From assembly GCF_030063145.1 (NCBI RefSeq), contig NZ_JASISM010000004.1, positions 186,001 through 250,000 of the forward strand: 64,000 bases of DNA. Reading direction: 5' to 3'. Positions 29,528-39,188 of the stretch are shown here, piece by piece. The notes beneath the pieces were generated by a model. It did no database searches, was not told the DNA's origin, and was given only the letters and a program-made list of their open reading frames with translations. Position 1 is the first letter of the stretch, and the number at the start of each line of letters is the position of its first letter. The position numbers and the translations under genes were made by a program. This DNA comes from Cryobacterium sp. PH31-L1. GTDB lineage: Bacteria > Actinomycetota > Actinomycetes > Actinomycetales > Microbacteriaceae.

Positions 29528-29663
29528 CGCAACGAGCGCGCGTTTAGCGTTGAAGGTACGAGTCGCGGCCCGTCACTCTGACGTGCTCACGCGGCCTCAT
29601 CTGACACGGTCGTCGCACAGCAGTCGACGACGCAGTCGCCAGAGCTATCGCCCAAGGAGTCAC

Positions 29664-31190
29664 ATGACCATTTACGCAGTGCCCGGAACACCCGGAAGCC
29701 ACGTCACCTTCAAGCCTCGCTATGAGAACTGGATCGGCGGAGCATGGACGCCGCCCGTTGCGGGCGAATATTTCGACGACATTTCTCCGGTCAACGGCAA
29801 GGTCTTCACCGAGGTTGCCCTCGGAACTCCGGCCGACATCGAGCTCGCCCTCGACGCCGCCCACCGCGCCGCACCGGCCTGGGGCAAGACCAGCTCCGCC
29901 GAGCGCGCAGCCGTGCTGAACAAGATCGCCGACGTCATCGACGCCAACCTCGAAGTTCTTGCCGTCGCGGAGACCTGGGACAACGGCAAGCCGGTGCGCG
30001 AGAACCTCGCCGCCGATATTCCCCTCGCCGCCGACCACTTCCGCTACTTCGCCGCCGCCATTCGCGCGCAGGACGGCGACCACGCTGAGCTCGACGGCGA
30101 CAACGTCTCCTACCAATTCCACGAGCCGCTCGGCGTCGTCGGCCAGATCATACCCTGGAACTTTCCCATTCTGATGGCCTCGTGGAAGCTTGCGCCGGCC
30201 CTCGCCGCCGGCAACGCTATCGTGCTCAAGCCGGCCTCGCAGACCCCGGTTTCGATCCTCGTACTGATCGAACTCATCGGAGACATTCTGCCGAATGGGG
30301 TGCTCAATATCGTCAACGGTTACGGTGCGGATGCCGGTGCCCACCTCGCCTCGTCGCCGCGCATCAGCAAGATCGCCTTCACCGGCTCCACCCCGGTTGG
30401 CCGCACGATCCTCAAGGCCGCGAGCGACAACATCATTCCCTCCACCGTGGAGCTCGGCGGCAAGAGCCCGAACATCTTCTTCGCCGATGTGGCCCAGGCC
30501 CGCGACGACGCCTTCTACGACAAGGCGCTCGAAGGCTTCGTGCTGTTCGCGCTCAACCAGGGCGAGATCTGCGCCGCGCCGACCCGTGCCCTCGTGCAGA
30601 AGTCGATTTACGCCGGATTCGTCGACGACGCCGTCGCCCGCACCAAGCTGATCAAGCAGGGCAACCCGCTCGACACAGAGACCCAGGTGGGCGCGCAGGC
30701 CAGCAAGGCTCAATACGACAAGGTACTCGGCTACATCGAGATCGGAAAGAAGGAGGGCGCGACACTGCTCACTGGCGGCAGCGGTATCGACCTCGGCGGC
30801 GACCTCAGCGGCGGGTTCTACATTGAGCCCACCATCTTCGAGGGCGACAACTCGATGCGCATCTTCCAGGAAGAGATCTTCGGACCGGTGCTCGCCGTGA
30901 CCAGCTTCGAGGACTACGCCGATGCCATCTCCATCGCCAACGACTCCGAGTTCGGTCTCGCGGCCGGCGTCTGGTCGCGTAATGGCAACGTGGCCTACCG
31001 TGCCGGGCGCGATCTCGAAGCCGGCCGGGTCTGGGTGAACAATTACCACACCTATCCGGCCGGCGCCGCGTTCGGTGGGTACAAGAACTCCGGCATCGGC
31101 CGCGAGAACAACAAGCTCGCCCTCGGCCACTACCAGCAGACCAAGAACCTGCTCGTGTCATACTCCGAGAACGCACTGGGCTTCTTCTAG
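29664..31190 (+). CDS. NAD(P)-dependent aldehyde dehydrogenase, first copy
   Basis: Oxidises aldehydes to acids, probably acetaldehyde or similar (family inference, ExaC/AldA-like). The 508-residue protein has catalytic N166 (IPWNFP), K189 (LKPA), E263 (VELGGKSPN) and nucleophile C303 ([13 protein letters not shown]). The AAP after the cysteine differs from the TAPS of its twin. The ATG at 29664 is preferred: AAGGAG lies 4 nt upstream and the longer frame has no family support. A 7-bp inverted repeat (GTCGTCG/CGACGAC, 29609-29631) upstream may be an operator. It is followed by a close paralogue. Confidence 0.92.
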   Translation: MTIYAVPGTPGSHVTFKPRYENWIGGAWTPPVAGEYFDDISPVNGKVFTEVALGTPADIELALDAAHRAAPAWGKTSSAERAAVLNKIADVIDANLEVLAVAETWDNGKPVRENLAADIPLAADHFRYFAAAIRAQDGDHAELDGDNVSYQFHEPLGVVGQIIPWNFPILMASWKLAPALAAGNAIVLKPASQTPVSILVLIELIGDILPNGVLNIVNGYGADAGAHLASSPRISKIAFTGSTPVGRTILKAASDNIIPSTVELGGKSPNIFFADVAQARDDAFYDKALEGFVLFALNQGEICAAPTRALVQKSIYAGFVDDAVARTKLIKQGNPLDTETQVGAQASKAQYDKVLGYIEIGKKEGATLLTGGSGIDLGGDLSGGFYIEPTIFEGDNSMRIFQEEIFGPVLAVTSFEDYADAISIANDSEFGLAAGVWSRNGNVAYRAGRDLEAGRVWVNNYHTYPAGAAFGGYKNSGIGRENNKLALGHYQQTKNLLVSYSENALGFF

Positions 31191-31259
31191 AGCGCATGCC
31201 GGGCATCCGCTGATCGCTGCTGCGCGCGTTGCGCGCGTGGCGGCGACCGGCGGAGCCTC

Positions 31260-31278
31260 GCAACCTTTTGCAACCTTT
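31260..31278 (+). repeat. Direct repeat GCAACCTTT x2, 10-bp period, before second ALDH gene
   Basis: GCAACCTTT occurs at 31260 and again at 31270, one helical turn apart, about 65 bp before the start of the second aldehyde dehydrogenase. Its spacing suits a regulator binding one face of the helix, but function is not shown. Confidence 0.5.
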
Positions 31279-31340
31279 GGTCTCCTACTCTGAGGACACC
31301 GCAGAACGCGGACCGACATCGTCGTCGAAATAGGAGTGAT

Positions 31341-32864
31341 ATGACCGTCTACGCAGTCCCAGGAACACCCGGCTCCAAAGTTACCTTCAAGTCCCGGTAC
31401 GAGAACTGGATCGGCGGCGAATGGGTCGCCCCGGTCAAGGGCCAGTACTTCGAAGACATCACCCCCGTCACCGGCAAGCCGTTCGCCGAAGTCGCTCGCG
31501 GCACCGCCGAAGACATCGAACTGGCCCTCAACGCCGCCCACAAGGCCGCACCGGCCTGGGGCAAGACCAGCCCCACGGAACGTGCCGCTGTGCTCAACAA
31601 GATCGCCGACCTGATCGACGCCAACACCGAAATGCTCGCCGTCGCCGAGACCTGGGACAACGGCAAGGCCGTGCGCGAGACGATCAACGCCGACATTCCC
31701 CTCGCGGCTGACCACTTCCGCTACTTCGCCTCGGCGATCCGCGCCCAGGACGGCGACCACGCCCAGCTCGACGGCGACACCGTCTCGTACCAATTCCACG
31801 AGCCGCTCGGCGTCGTCGGCCAAATTATTCCGTGGAACTTCCCCATTTTGATGGCCGTCTGGAAGCTGGCCCCGGCCCTCGCCGCCGGCAACGCCATCGT
31901 GCTGAAGCCCGCCGAGCAGACCCCGGTCTCGATTCTGGTGCTGATGGAACTCATCGGCGACATCCTCCCTCCGGGCGTGGTCAACGTCGTCAACGGCTTC
32001 GGCCTCGAAGCCGGTAAGCCGCTCGCCTCGAGCAACCGCATCCGCAAGATCGCCTTCACCGGTGAAACCACCACCGGCCGGCTCATTTTGCAGTACGCCT
32101 CGGCCAACATCATCCCCTCGACCGTTGAGCTCGGCGGCAAGAGCCCGAACATCTTCTTCAGCGACGTCGCGCAGGAGAAGGACGCGTTCTACGACAAGGC
32201 GCAGGAAGGCTTCGTGCTCTTCGCCTTCAACCAGGGCGAGGTTTGCACGGCCCCGAGCCGGGCGCTGCTGCAGAAGCCCATCTACGACAGCTTCCTCGGC
32301 GACGCCGTCACCCGCGCCAAGAAGATCATCCAGGGCAACCCGCTCGACACCGACACCCAGATGGGCGCGCAGGCGAGCAACGACCAGCTCGAGAAGATCC
32401 TCTCCTACATCGACATCGGCACCAAGGAGGGCGCCAAGCTCGCCCTCGGCGGCGAACGTGCCGACCTTGGCGGCGACCTCACCGACGGCTACTACGTGCA
32501 GCCGACCATCTTCGAGGGCCACAACAAGATGCGCCTGTTCCAGGAGGAGATCTTCGGACCGGTGCTCGCCGTGACGAGCTTCACCGACTACGACGACGCC
32601 ATATCGATCGCCAATGACACCATCTATGGTCTCGGTGCCGGCGTCTGGTCGCGCAACGGCAACGTCGCCTACCGGGCGGGTCGTGACATCCAGGCCGGCC
32701 GTGTCTGGGTCAACAACTACCACGCCTACCCCGCCGGCGCCGCGTTTGGCGGCTATAAGAGCTCCGGCATCGGCCGCGAGAACAACAAGCTCGCGCTCGG
32801 GCACTACCAGCAGACCAAGAACCTGCTGGTGTCGTACTCGGAGAACAAGCTGGGCTTCTTCTAA
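31341..32864 (+). CDS. NAD(P)-dependent aldehyde dehydrogenase, second copy
   Basis: Close paralogue of the preceding gene, 507 residues, with most positions identical by eye and only single-residue length changes. Catalytic residues are intact: [24 protein letters not shown] and C302 in [14 protein letters not shown], the usual form. The start ATG at 31341 has AGGAG 4 nt upstream. A promoter could lie in the 150-bp gap, which has a GCAACCTTT direct repeat. It is followed by a strong terminator, then the DUF779 gene. The tandem pair points to gene duplication within this lineage or transfer as a unit. Confidence 0.93.
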   Translation: MTVYAVPGTPGSKVTFKSRYENWIGGEWVAPVKGQYFEDITPVTGKPFAEVARGTAEDIELALNAAHKAAPAWGKTSPTERAAVLNKIADLIDANTEMLAVAETWDNGKAVRETINADIPLAADHFRYFASAIRAQDGDHAQLDGDTVSYQFHEPLGVVGQIIPWNFPILMAVWKLAPALAAGNAIVLKPAEQTPVSILVLMELIGDILPPGVVNVVNGFGLEAGKPLASSNRIRKIAFTGETTTGRLILQYASANIIPSTVELGGKSPNIFFSDVAQEKDAFYDKAQEGFVLFAFNQGEVCTAPSRALLQKPIYDSFLGDAVTRAKKIIQGNPLDTDTQMGAQASNDQLEKILSYIDIGTKEGAKLALGGERADLGGDLTDGYYVQPTIFEGHNKMRLFQEEIFGPVLAVTSFTDYDDAISIANDTIYGLGAGVWSRNGNVAYRAGRDIQAGRVWVNNYHAYPAGAAFGGYKSSGIGRENNKLALGHYQQTKNLLVSYSENKLGFF

Positions 32865-32919
32865 ACCGCACCCAGCGGATGTTCACCACACGGTGAGAGT
32901 TCGCTGTAGGTCTGGCCCG

Positions 32920-32959
32920 GGGGCTGTCGACGACGTAACGTCGTAGGCAGCCCCTTTTT
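32920..32959 (+). terminator. Rho-independent terminator after the ALDH pair
   Basis: GGGGCTG (32920-32926) pairs with CAGCCCC (32948-32954), with further inner pairing CGACGACG/CGTCGT around a taa loop, followed directly by TTTTT. It lies 29 bp before the DUF779 start, so it should reduce readthrough into that gene. Confidence 0.88.
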
Positions 32960-32988
32960 CATCGATTCTTCTGTAGAAAGGTCCGTCA

Positions 32989-33477
32989 ATGTCGACACCC
33001 ACGATTACCGCGTCGGTCACGATCGCCGGCGAAACCGCCCCCCGCGTTGAGCTCACCCCGGTCGCGGTCGATCTGCTCCGCAGCCTGTGGGAGGAGCACG
33101 GCCCGCTCATGTTCCACCAGTCCGGCGGATGCTGCGACGGCAGTTCACCCATGCTGTTCATGGCCGGCGAGTTCATCACCAGCGACCAGGACGTGCGGCT
33201 CGGCCAGTTCGACCTAGCTCCGGCTGGCGGGGCCGCTCAGCCGCTCGACTTCTGGATGTCGGCCGAACAGTTCAACTACTGGAGCCACACCTTTCTCACC
33301 GTCGACGTCGTGCCGGGCCGTGGCAGCGGCTTCAGCGCCGAAGCTCCGCGCGGTGTGCGCTTTCTCATCCGCTCCGAACTCATGACCACGATGACCCCTT
33401 TCGCCGCTCCGGCCGGCGCTGACACGGTCGAAGCGGAGGCCGCAGCCCCGCCCGCCGCGGCCCCTGTCCCCGCCTGA
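32989..33477 (+). CDS. DUF779 protein, aldehyde-dehydrogenase associated
   Basis: Predicted 162-residue soluble protein. The DUF779 signature MFHQSGGCCDGSSPMLF lies near residues 41-57, and the body ends with VRFLIRSELM before an Ala/Pro-rich tail. DUF779 genes are often found beside aldehyde dehydrogenases; the function is unknown. The paired cysteines suggest metal or redox chemistry, which is an inference. The ATG at 32989 has GAAAGG about 6-8 nt upstream. A terminator immediately ahead suggests that expression is reduced or separately controlled. Confidence 0.88.
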   Translation: MSTPTITASVTIAGETAPRVELTPVAVDLLRSLWEEHGPLMFHQSGGCCDGSSPMLFMAGEFITSDQDVRLGQFDLAPAGGAAQPLDFWMSAEQFNYWSHTFLTVDVVPGRGSGFSAEAPRGVRFLIRSELMTTMTPFAAPAGADTVEAEAAAPPAAAPVPA

Positions 33478-33491
33478 AGTCTCCCCCAGCT

Positions 33492-33577
33492 CGCCGAGCC
33501 GTGAGTTTTGAACGTTTCAAGGCCCTTTTGCGGGCCAAAACTCACGGCTCGGCGCACGAAACTCACGGCTCGGCGCA
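33492..33577. repeat. Large inverted repeat with an extra direct copy, between DUF779 and aroB
   Basis: A perfect 19-bp inverted repeat: CGCCGAGCCGTGAGTTTTG (33492-33510) and its complement (33536-33554). An inner GGCCC/GGGCC hairpin sits in the loop. The sequence aaactcacggctcggcgcac of the right arm is repeated directly at about 33558-33577. The genes on either side converge here, so it may act as a bidirectional terminator; the extra copy suggests a duplicated or mobile element end. Confidence 0.75.
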
Positions 33578-33605
33578 CGCCTGGTGAGCCGCAGAGACGC
33601 GGTAC

Positions 33606-34718
33606 CTACTGCCCGATGGCCTGGTAAGCGCTGAACAGCAGCGACGCGTCGGGGCCCTCGAGGATGGTGGGCTTGCCCACATCGTCGAGCACGACGAAGC
33701 GCAGCATGCCGCTGCGAGTCTTCTTGTCGCGCTGCATGGTGGCGAGCAGGGTAGGCCAGCGGCCCACCGGGTAGCCAGTCGGCAGGGTCAGTGATTCAAG
33801 GATGTTGCGGTGCCGGTCGACGACCTCGACCGAGAGCCGGCCGCTGAGGGCGGCGAGTTCTGCCGCGAACATCATTCCGACCGCTACGGCAGCACCGTGG
33901 CGCCAGCCGTAGCGTTCCGCGTGCTCGACCGCGTGGCCGAGGGTGTGGCCGTAGTTGAGGATCTCGCGGAGGCCGGCCTCCTTGAAGTCCTCGCCCACGA
34001 TGCGCGCCTTCATGGCAATGGAGAGTTCGATCAGGCGGCGAAATTCGGGGGTCGTCGGGTCGGTGGCGCGGTCGACATCCGCTTCGATGATGTCGAGAAT
34101 CTCGGGAACCTGAATGAACCCGGCCTTCACGATCTCGGCGAAGCCAGCGAGGATCTCGTTCTTTGGCAGGGCATCGAGCAGGTCGAGGTCGCAGAGCACT
34201 GCGGCGGGCGCATAGAAGGTGCCGACGAGGTTCTTGCCCTCGGCGGTGTTGATGCCGTTCTTGCCCCCGACGGCCGCGTCGACCATACCGAGCACGCTCG
34301 TGGGAATCTGAATGAGTTTCACGCCGCGCAGCCAGGTCGCCGCGACGAAGCCGGCGAGGTCGGTGACGGCTCCGCCGCCGAGTCCGATGACGGCATCGGT
34401 GCGGCTGAAGTCGGATTGCCCCATGACCCCCCAGCAGAACGCGGCGACCTCGACCCGCTTGGCGGCCTCGGCGTCGGGAATCTCGGCGAGCAACACCTCG
34501 GAGTAGGTTTCGAGCAGGTTGTCGCGGAGCTCGACAGCGCGGGCACCAACGGTGGAGGTGTGCACGATGAGCACCTTGTTGACGCCGCTGCCGAGCTGCT
34601 CGGCGACGGTAGTGACGAGTCCCCGCCCCACGCTGACCGGATAGCTGTCGACGCCGGTCACGGTGATCACGGTGGTTGCGGGCGTCGGGTCGGTCGTGCT
34701 TGAAATTTCAGTCATCAT
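33606..34718 (-). CDS. aroB: 3-dehydroquinate synthase
   Basis: Second shikimate step, making the carbocycle from DAHP with NAD+ and a metal. The 370-residue protein has GLGGGAVTDLAGFVAATWLRG, TSVLGMVDAAVGGKNGIN and the metal-binding ILNYGHTLGHAVEH. All are diagnostic. Start ATG at 34718 or 34715; both overlap the aroK stop by a few bases. It is the last gene of the aroE-C-K-B run before the plus-strand aldehyde locus. Confidence 0.97.
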   Translation of the reverse strand: MMTEISSTTDPTPATTVITVTGVDSYPVSVGRGLVTTVAEQLGSGVNKVLIVHTSTVGARAVELRDNLLETYSEVLLAEIPDAEAAKRVEVAAFCWGVMGQSDFSRTDAVIGLGGGAVTDLAGFVAATWLRGVKLIQIPTSVLGMVDAAVGGKNGINTAEGKNLVGTFYAPAAVLCDLDLLDALPKNEILAGFAEIVKAGFIQVPEILDIIEADVDRATDPTTPEFRRLIELSIAMKARIVGEDFKEAGLREILNYGHTLGHAVEHAERYGWRHGAAVAVGMMFAAELAALSGRLSVEVVDRHRNILESLTLPTGYPVGRWPTLLATMQRDKKTRSGMLRFVVLDDVGKPTILEGPDASLLFSAYQAIGQ

Positions 34719-35229
34719 TTCTTTCTTGTACCCAATTCACGATTTCGTCGGCGATGCCGCTGATCGGTCGGTTGGAGGTGTCCAGGTGAATCGTCGCGAG
34801 GGCCTCATAGGTGGGGCGCCGCAGGTTGTAGATGCGTTCCCAGTCGGCGATACCACCGGCCAGGAGTGGCCTTCGGCTGCCGCCCAGACGCGCCTGCACG
34901 GCAGCACGGGTAACGCTCAGGTAGACGACAGTCGCGACTTCGAGATCGGCCTGGGTGTCGACGTTCAGCACCGCTCCCCCGCCGAGCGACACGATGGCCG
35001 GCTCGCCGAGGGCCCAGTCCACGGCTTCCCGCTCGATGATGCGAAAATACTCTTCGCCCTCGCGGGCGAAAATTTCCGGAATCGGACCGTAGCTCTCCAC
35101 GATGCGTTTATCGGTGTCGATGAAGGGCACGTTCAGGCCACGGGCAACCCGGCGACCGATCTTGGTTTTTCCGGCGGCCATCGGCCCGATGAAAACGATC
35201 GGCAGCAACGAGTTGCGCAGGCTTAGCAT
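34708..35229 (-). CDS. aroK: Shikimate kinase
   Basis: Phosphorylates shikimate at the 3-position. The 173-residue protein shows Walker A in FIGPMAAGKTKIG, shikimate-binding FIDTDKRI and SLGGGAV, and the lid RRPLL. The start ATG at 35229 gives the normal length; the longer frame runs into aroC. No strong Shine-Dalgarno is seen; 19 bp separate it from the aroC stop, so it may depend on ribosomes finishing aroC. Confidence 0.95.
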   Translation of the reverse strand: MLSLRNSLLPIVFIGPMAAGKTKIGRRVARGLNVPFIDTDKRIVESYGPIPEIFAREGEEYFRIIEREAVDWALGEPAIVSLGGGAVLNVDTQADLEVATVVYLSVTRAAVQARLGGSRRPLLAGGIADWERIYNLRRPTYEALATIHLDTSNRPISGIADEIVNWVQERNDD

Positions 35230-35248
35230 CGAAACAGCCGAAGAGTCG

Positions 35249-36457
35249 TCACAGCGTTGCGTCGCTCGACGCGCCCGTGCGCAGGTTGGCCGGAATGTTG
35301 GCCAGGTAGGACTCGAGGTTGCGCCGGGTCTCGCCGATCGAGTCACCGCCGAACTTCTCCAGAACCGAGTTCGCGAGCACGAGCGCCACCATGGCCTCGG
35401 CCACGACGCCGGCGGCCGGAACCGCACAGACGTCGGAGCGTTGATGATGAGCCGGTGCTGGCTCGCTCGTGGCCACGTCGACCGTGCGCAGTGCCCGCGG
35501 AATCGTGGCGATCGGCTTCATACCGGCGCGAACGCGCAGCACTGTGCCGGTGCTCATGCCGCCCTCTGTACCGCCGGCCTTATCGCTGACGCGCTGGATG
35601 GCGCCATCTGCCTGCACGAGTTCGTCGTGGGCGGCCGAGCCGCGGCGGCGGGTGGTATCGAAGCCGTCGCCGACCTCGACGCCCTTGATCGCCTGGATGC
35701 CCATGAGGGCGGCGGCGAGCTGGGAGTCCAGGCGTCGGTCCCAGTGCACGAAGGAGCCGAGGCCGGGGGGAAGGTTGTAGGCGAGGACCTCGACGACGCC
35801 GCCGAGGGTGTCGCCGTCGTGGTGGGCGGCATCCACTTCAGCCACCATCAGAGCGGATGTCGCGGCGTCGAAACAGCGCAGCGGGTCGGCGTCGAGGGCA
35901 TCGACGTCGCCCGGCTGCGGCAGCGGCGTGCCGTCGGGCACCAGCACCGGGCCGATGGCGATGGTGTGGCTGACCAGCTGGATTCCCAGCTCGTTCAGAA
36001 ACGACCGCGCGACGGCGCCGAGCGCCACCCGAGCGGCGGTCTCGCGGGCGCTCGCGCGCTCCAGTACCGGGCGGGCTTCGTCGAAACCGTACTTCTGCAT
36101 GCCCGCCAGGTCGGCGTGTCCGGGCCGGGGCCGGGTCAGGGGCGCGCCGCGGCCGCGGGCGAGCGTGGCCGGGTCTACCGGTGCGGCGCTCATCACGTCG
36201 ACCCATTTGGGCCATTCCGAGTTGCCGATGCGCAGCGCGACAGGGCCGCCGAGGGTGACGCCGTGTCGCACTCCACCCGAGAGGGTGAGCTCGTCCTCTT
36301 CAAACTTCATGCGGGCGCCGCGGCCGTAGCCGAGCTTGCGGCGCGCCAGATCGAGACGGATCGAATCAAGGGTGACCGGGATTCCAGCGGGCAAACCCTC
36401 GACAATGGCGATGAGTTCGGGGCCGTGAGATTCTCCGGCAGTGAGCCAACGAAGCAT
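35249..36457 (-). CDS. aroC: Chorismate synthase
   Basis: Converts EPSP to chorismate with reduced FMN. The 402-residue protein starts [21 protein letters not shown] and contains [34 protein letters not shown] and [11 protein letters not shown], the recognised chorismate synthase sites. Length is normal for actinobacteria. It follows the aroE stop by 5 bp. Confidence 0.97.
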   Translation of the reverse strand: MLRWLTAGESHGPELIAIVEGLPAGIPVTLDSIRLDLARRKLGYGRGARMKFEEDELTLSGGVRHGVTLGGPVALRIGNSEWPKWVDVMSAAPVDPATLARGRGAPLTRPRPGHADLAGMQKYGFDEARPVLERASARETAARVALGAVARSFLNELGIQLVSHTIAIGPVLVPDGTPLPQPGDVDALDADPLRCFDAATSALMVAEVDAAHHDGDTLGGVVEVLAYNLPPGLGSFVHWDRRLDSQLAAALMGIQAIKGVEVGDGFDTTRRRGSAAHDELVQADGAIQRVSDKAGGTEGGMSTGTVLRVRAGMKPIATIPRALRTVDVATSEPAPAHHQRSDVCAVPAAGVVAEAMVALVLANSVLEKFGGDSIGETRRNLESYLANIPANLRTGASSDATL

Positions 36458-36462
36458 GCTTC

Positions 36463-37356
36463 CTATCTTTCCACAGCAACGTGAGGGCCGGCGTCGCTGG
36501 GACCAGGGTCGCGGCTCAGCGCGCCGCGCATGGCCGCAAGCACTGCCTGCTCGTCGGCTAACGGTTCAAACGGATCGGCGGTGACGAACACGCGCACCTG
36601 AATGAGGGCCTGATGCAGCAGCATCCCGAGCCCGTTCAGCACCGTGCCGCCAGCGGCATGCCAGGACGAGGCGACTCCGCTCGGCCACGGTGAATACGCG
36701 ACGTCGAACAAGACGGCCCGTTGACGCAGTTCAAGCGGCAGTGGCGTCGGCAGCACGGTCCCCCCGGGCAGAGTGCTGATCACGACGTCGGTGTCGACCC
36801 GGGTGACGCCGCCGAAATCCTGCAGGTCTACGACCACGCCGAGTGTTCGGCCGAGCTCGATCAGCGGCTGCGCCTTGACCGCATCCCGCATGAGTACCGT
36901 GACGAATTCAGCGCCGAGTTCGGCTGCCGCCATCAGAGCGGATGCCGCCGTCGCGCCGGCTCCGAGCAGGGTCACGTGCGCCGCCCGGGTGACTCCACTC
37001 TCGGCGAGGGCACGCACCAGCCCCGCAACGTCCGTGTTGTAGCCGCTCAGCGTGCCGCGTCCCTTGACCCGGCGCAGCAGCACGGTGTTGACCGATCCGG
37101 TCAGCTGGGCGACCCGATCGCAGTCGTCGATGAACGGCAGAACCTCCTGCTTGAGCGGCATGGTAAGTGACAGACCGCGCCATTCCGGCCCGACTTTGCT
37201 CAGGAACATGGCCAGGGAGCCGGACTTCACCTCGACCGCATCGTATGACCAATCGAGGCCCAACTGACGGTAGGCGGCCCGGTGCAGCAGCGGCGAACGT
37301 GAGTGCTTGATCGGCGAGCCAAGCACCGCGAGGCGGTTCAAGCTGAGGCTATCCAT
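36463..37356 (-). CDS. aroE: Shikimate dehydrogenase
   Basis: Reduces 3-dehydroshikimate with NADPH. The 297-residue protein has the substrate site [29 protein letters not shown] with the catalytic lysine, GYNTDVAGL, and the dinucleotide loop [13 protein letters not shown]-terminal [13 protein letters not shown] is typical. The start overlaps the mltG stop by 8 bp. A C-terminal acidic tail of ~20 residues extends beyond E. coli AroE. Confidence 0.95.
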   Translation of the reverse strand: MDSLSLNRLAVLGSPIKHSRSPLLHRAAYRQLGLDWSYDAVEVKSGSLAMFLSKVGPEWRGLSLTMPLKQEVLPFIDDCDRVAQLTGSVNTVLLRRVKGRGTLSGYNTDVAGLVRALAESGVTRAAHVTLLGAGATAASALMAAAELGAEFVTVLMRDAVKAQPLIELGRTLGVVVDLQDFGGVTRVDTDVVISTLPGGTVLPTPLPLELRQRAVLFDVAYSPWPSGVASSWHAAGGTVLNGLGMLLHQALIQVRVFVTADPFEPLADEQAVLAAMRGALSRDPGPSDAGPHVAVER

Positions 37357-38713
37357 ATTCGGGGTGCTCCCTCATCCAGTTCTGCCACACGACGACCGCT
37401 GCGTCGTGCTCGGCCACGGTGGTGGAGAACACGGTCTCGCCGGTATCGAGGTTGACGGTCACGAAGAACAGCCAGGGGCCGTCGACCGGGTGCAGGGCGG
37501 CGTCGATGGCGAGGTCGCCGGGGTTCGAGATGGGGCCGACGACCATGCCGGGATGCACGTACGTGTTGTAGAGATTGCCGGCATCCGCGCGTTCGGCGTC
37601 GGTCGTAGTGACGAGATGGGTGTTTCCGGTGCCATAGGCGACGGTCGCGTCGGACTGCAGCAAGCCGCTCTCCCACTGGGCGGGGTCCAGCCGGTTGAGG
37701 AAGACCCGCGACACCTTGTAGTAGTCGTCGCGCAGGCCCGCCTCTCGCTGAATGAGTGAGGCGAACACGATGGTCGACCAACGGTCTGCGACCGCGACCC
37801 CGGCCGTGTCGAGGGCCTCGAACTGCCGGTTCACCATGGCCTGAAGGGCCACCTGTGCGGTGTCGCCCGGGGAGAACGTGTACGTCGCGGGAAACAGGAA
37901 TCCCTCGAGGGTGGTTGCCTCGGGCGGGAGCCCGAACGAGCCCACGTTGGCCGCAGCAGCGTTCAGGTCGGCGCGGGGAATATCGGTTCCCTCCGAGATC
38001 GACTTCAGCACGTCGACGGCCGCAGTACCCTCCGGAACAACCACGGTCTGACTCAGTCGCGTGCCGTCATTCAGAAGGGCATCGAGGGCAGTACCCGCGA
38101 CCATTTTCGTTTTGAGCTGATAGGCGCCGGGCTGGAAAACCGGCTCCGGGGTCGTCTGCAGCAGAATCGCATAGAACGCGTCGAAGCTTTTCACGACGCC
38201 CTGGTCGACGAGGGTGTTGGTAATCTCCGAGCCGCCGTCACCGTCGTGGATCATCACGACAATGTCCTCACCGGTGGCGGCTTCCTCGGCGGTGAAATCG
38301 GCAGGCCCCTGCGTGGCGGCGATGATTTGCGAGATCGGACCCTGAAGAAAGACGTAGGCGGCGGCCACGAGGGCTGCCAGCACGACGAAGACGATCAGGC
38401 AGCCCCAGGCACCCTTATGGCTACGCTTTTCTCGCGGCGGTTCGTCGGCGAGCAGCGAACGACGCTTGGCACGGTCGCGGCCGGAATCAGCGCTCTCGTT
38501 CGCCGTCAGGAAGTCAGTGGCAGTGGTCGTAGGCACGGCTGCTTCGCGGGAAAGTCGCGGGAGTAGCGGCGCGTCCGGGGCTCCGGCGGCACGGGGCGGC
38601 ACGGGCTGAATCTCCCCCGCGGCTGCCTGTTCGGCCGCTGCGTCCGCGGCGGCCTGTTGCGCGCGTAGCTGACGGCGGCTTGGCAGGGGCTCTTCCGGGG
38701 TGGAACTCGGCAC
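37349..38713 (-). CDS. mltG: Endolytic peptidoglycan transglycosylase MltG
   Basis: Membrane-anchored enzyme that cuts nascent glycan strands and sets their length. The 454-residue protein has a cytosolic Ala/Pro/Arg-rich N-terminus (~1-110), one membrane helix (CLIVFVVLAALVAAAYVFL, ~113-131) and an outer YceG-like domain. The catalytic glutamate is in VFASLIQREAG. NTYVHPGMVVGPISNPG matches the family's substrate loop. The GTG start lies 2 bp after the ruvX stop. The extended cytosolic tail is usual in actinobacteria and may carry interaction sites. Confidence 0.93.
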   Translation of the reverse strand: MPSSTPEEPLPSRRQLRAQQAAADAAAEQAAAGEIQPVPPRAAGAPDAPLLPRLSREAAVPTTTATDFLTANESADSGRDRAKRRSLLADEPPREKRSHKGAWGCLIVFVVLAALVAAAYVFLQGPISQIIAATQGPADFTAEEAATGEDIVVMIHDGDGGSEITNTLVDQGVVKSFDAFYAILLQTTPEPVFQPGAYQLKTKMVAGTALDALLNDGTRLSQTVVVPEGTAAVDVLKSISEGTDIPRADLNAAAANVGSFGLPPEATTLEGFLFPATYTFSPGDTAQVALQAMVNRQFEALDTAGVAVADRWSTIVFASLIQREAGLRDDYYKVSRVFLNRLDPAQWESGLLQSDATVAYGTGNTHLVTTTDAERADAGNLYNTYVHPGMVVGPISNPGDLAIDAALHPVDGPWLFFVTVNLDTGETVFSTTVAEHDAAVVVWQNWMREHPEYG

Positions 38714-38715
38714 GG

Positions 38716-39186
38716 TTACGGCCTCTCGGTCGGTTCGACGGGCGACCCTGGCGGCCGCCCCGAGGCACGCTCGCTGTCGAGCGCGTGTTGCAGAATGATA
38801 GTCGCGGCCACCTGATCAATCACTGGTCGTTGCGTTTTCGCTGAGCGACCGGATGCCCGCAGGGCCGACTGTGCCGACACCGTAGAGAGTCGTTCGTCGA
38901 CCAGTCGCACCGGAACCTCGAACGTTCGGGCGAGCCGGTCGGCGAAATCGATCGCGTCGTCGGTTGATGCCGTCACATTTCCCGACAGGGCCAGGGGCAG
39001 GCCGACGATGACCTCGACGGCATCGAGCTCGATCACAATGGCTCGAATGCGCGCGAGATCGGTCAGGCCCGCCTGATCGCGGGCGACCGTTTCGACCGGT
39101 GTCGCGAGCATGCCGTGGTTGTCGCTGCGGGCGAGCCCGATACGCACCTTCCCGACGTCGACGCCGACCCGAACTCCGGAGCGCAT
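38716..39186 (-). CDS. ruvX: RuvX (YqgF) RNase H-fold nuclease / resolvase-like
   Basis: Acts in 16S rRNA 5' processing and is also described as a Holliday-junction resolvase-like protein. The 156-residue protein shows VGVDVGKVRIGLARSD with the first catalytic Asp, VIVGLPLALSGN, and VRLVDERLSTVSA with Glu. A basic Pro-rich tail follows the core. It lies 2 bp after the alaS stop and 2 bp before mltG, the normal order. Confidence 0.93.
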   Translation of the reverse strand: MRSGVRVGVDVGKVRIGLARSDNHGMLATPVETVARDQAGLTDLARIRAIVIELDAVEVIVGLPLALSGNVTASTDDAIDFADRLARTFEVPVRLVDERLSTVSAQSALRASGRSAKTQRPVIDQVAATIILQHALDSERASGRPPGSPVEPTERP

Positions 39187-39188
39187 CG

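Noticed and set aside
29544..32804. Two minus-strand ORFs of over 500 residues opposite the aldehyde dehydrogenases
   Set aside because: Both are antisense shadows caused by strong GC bias; the plus-strand frames have full ALDH motifs and ribosome sites. Their similarity to each other only mirrors the ALDH duplication.
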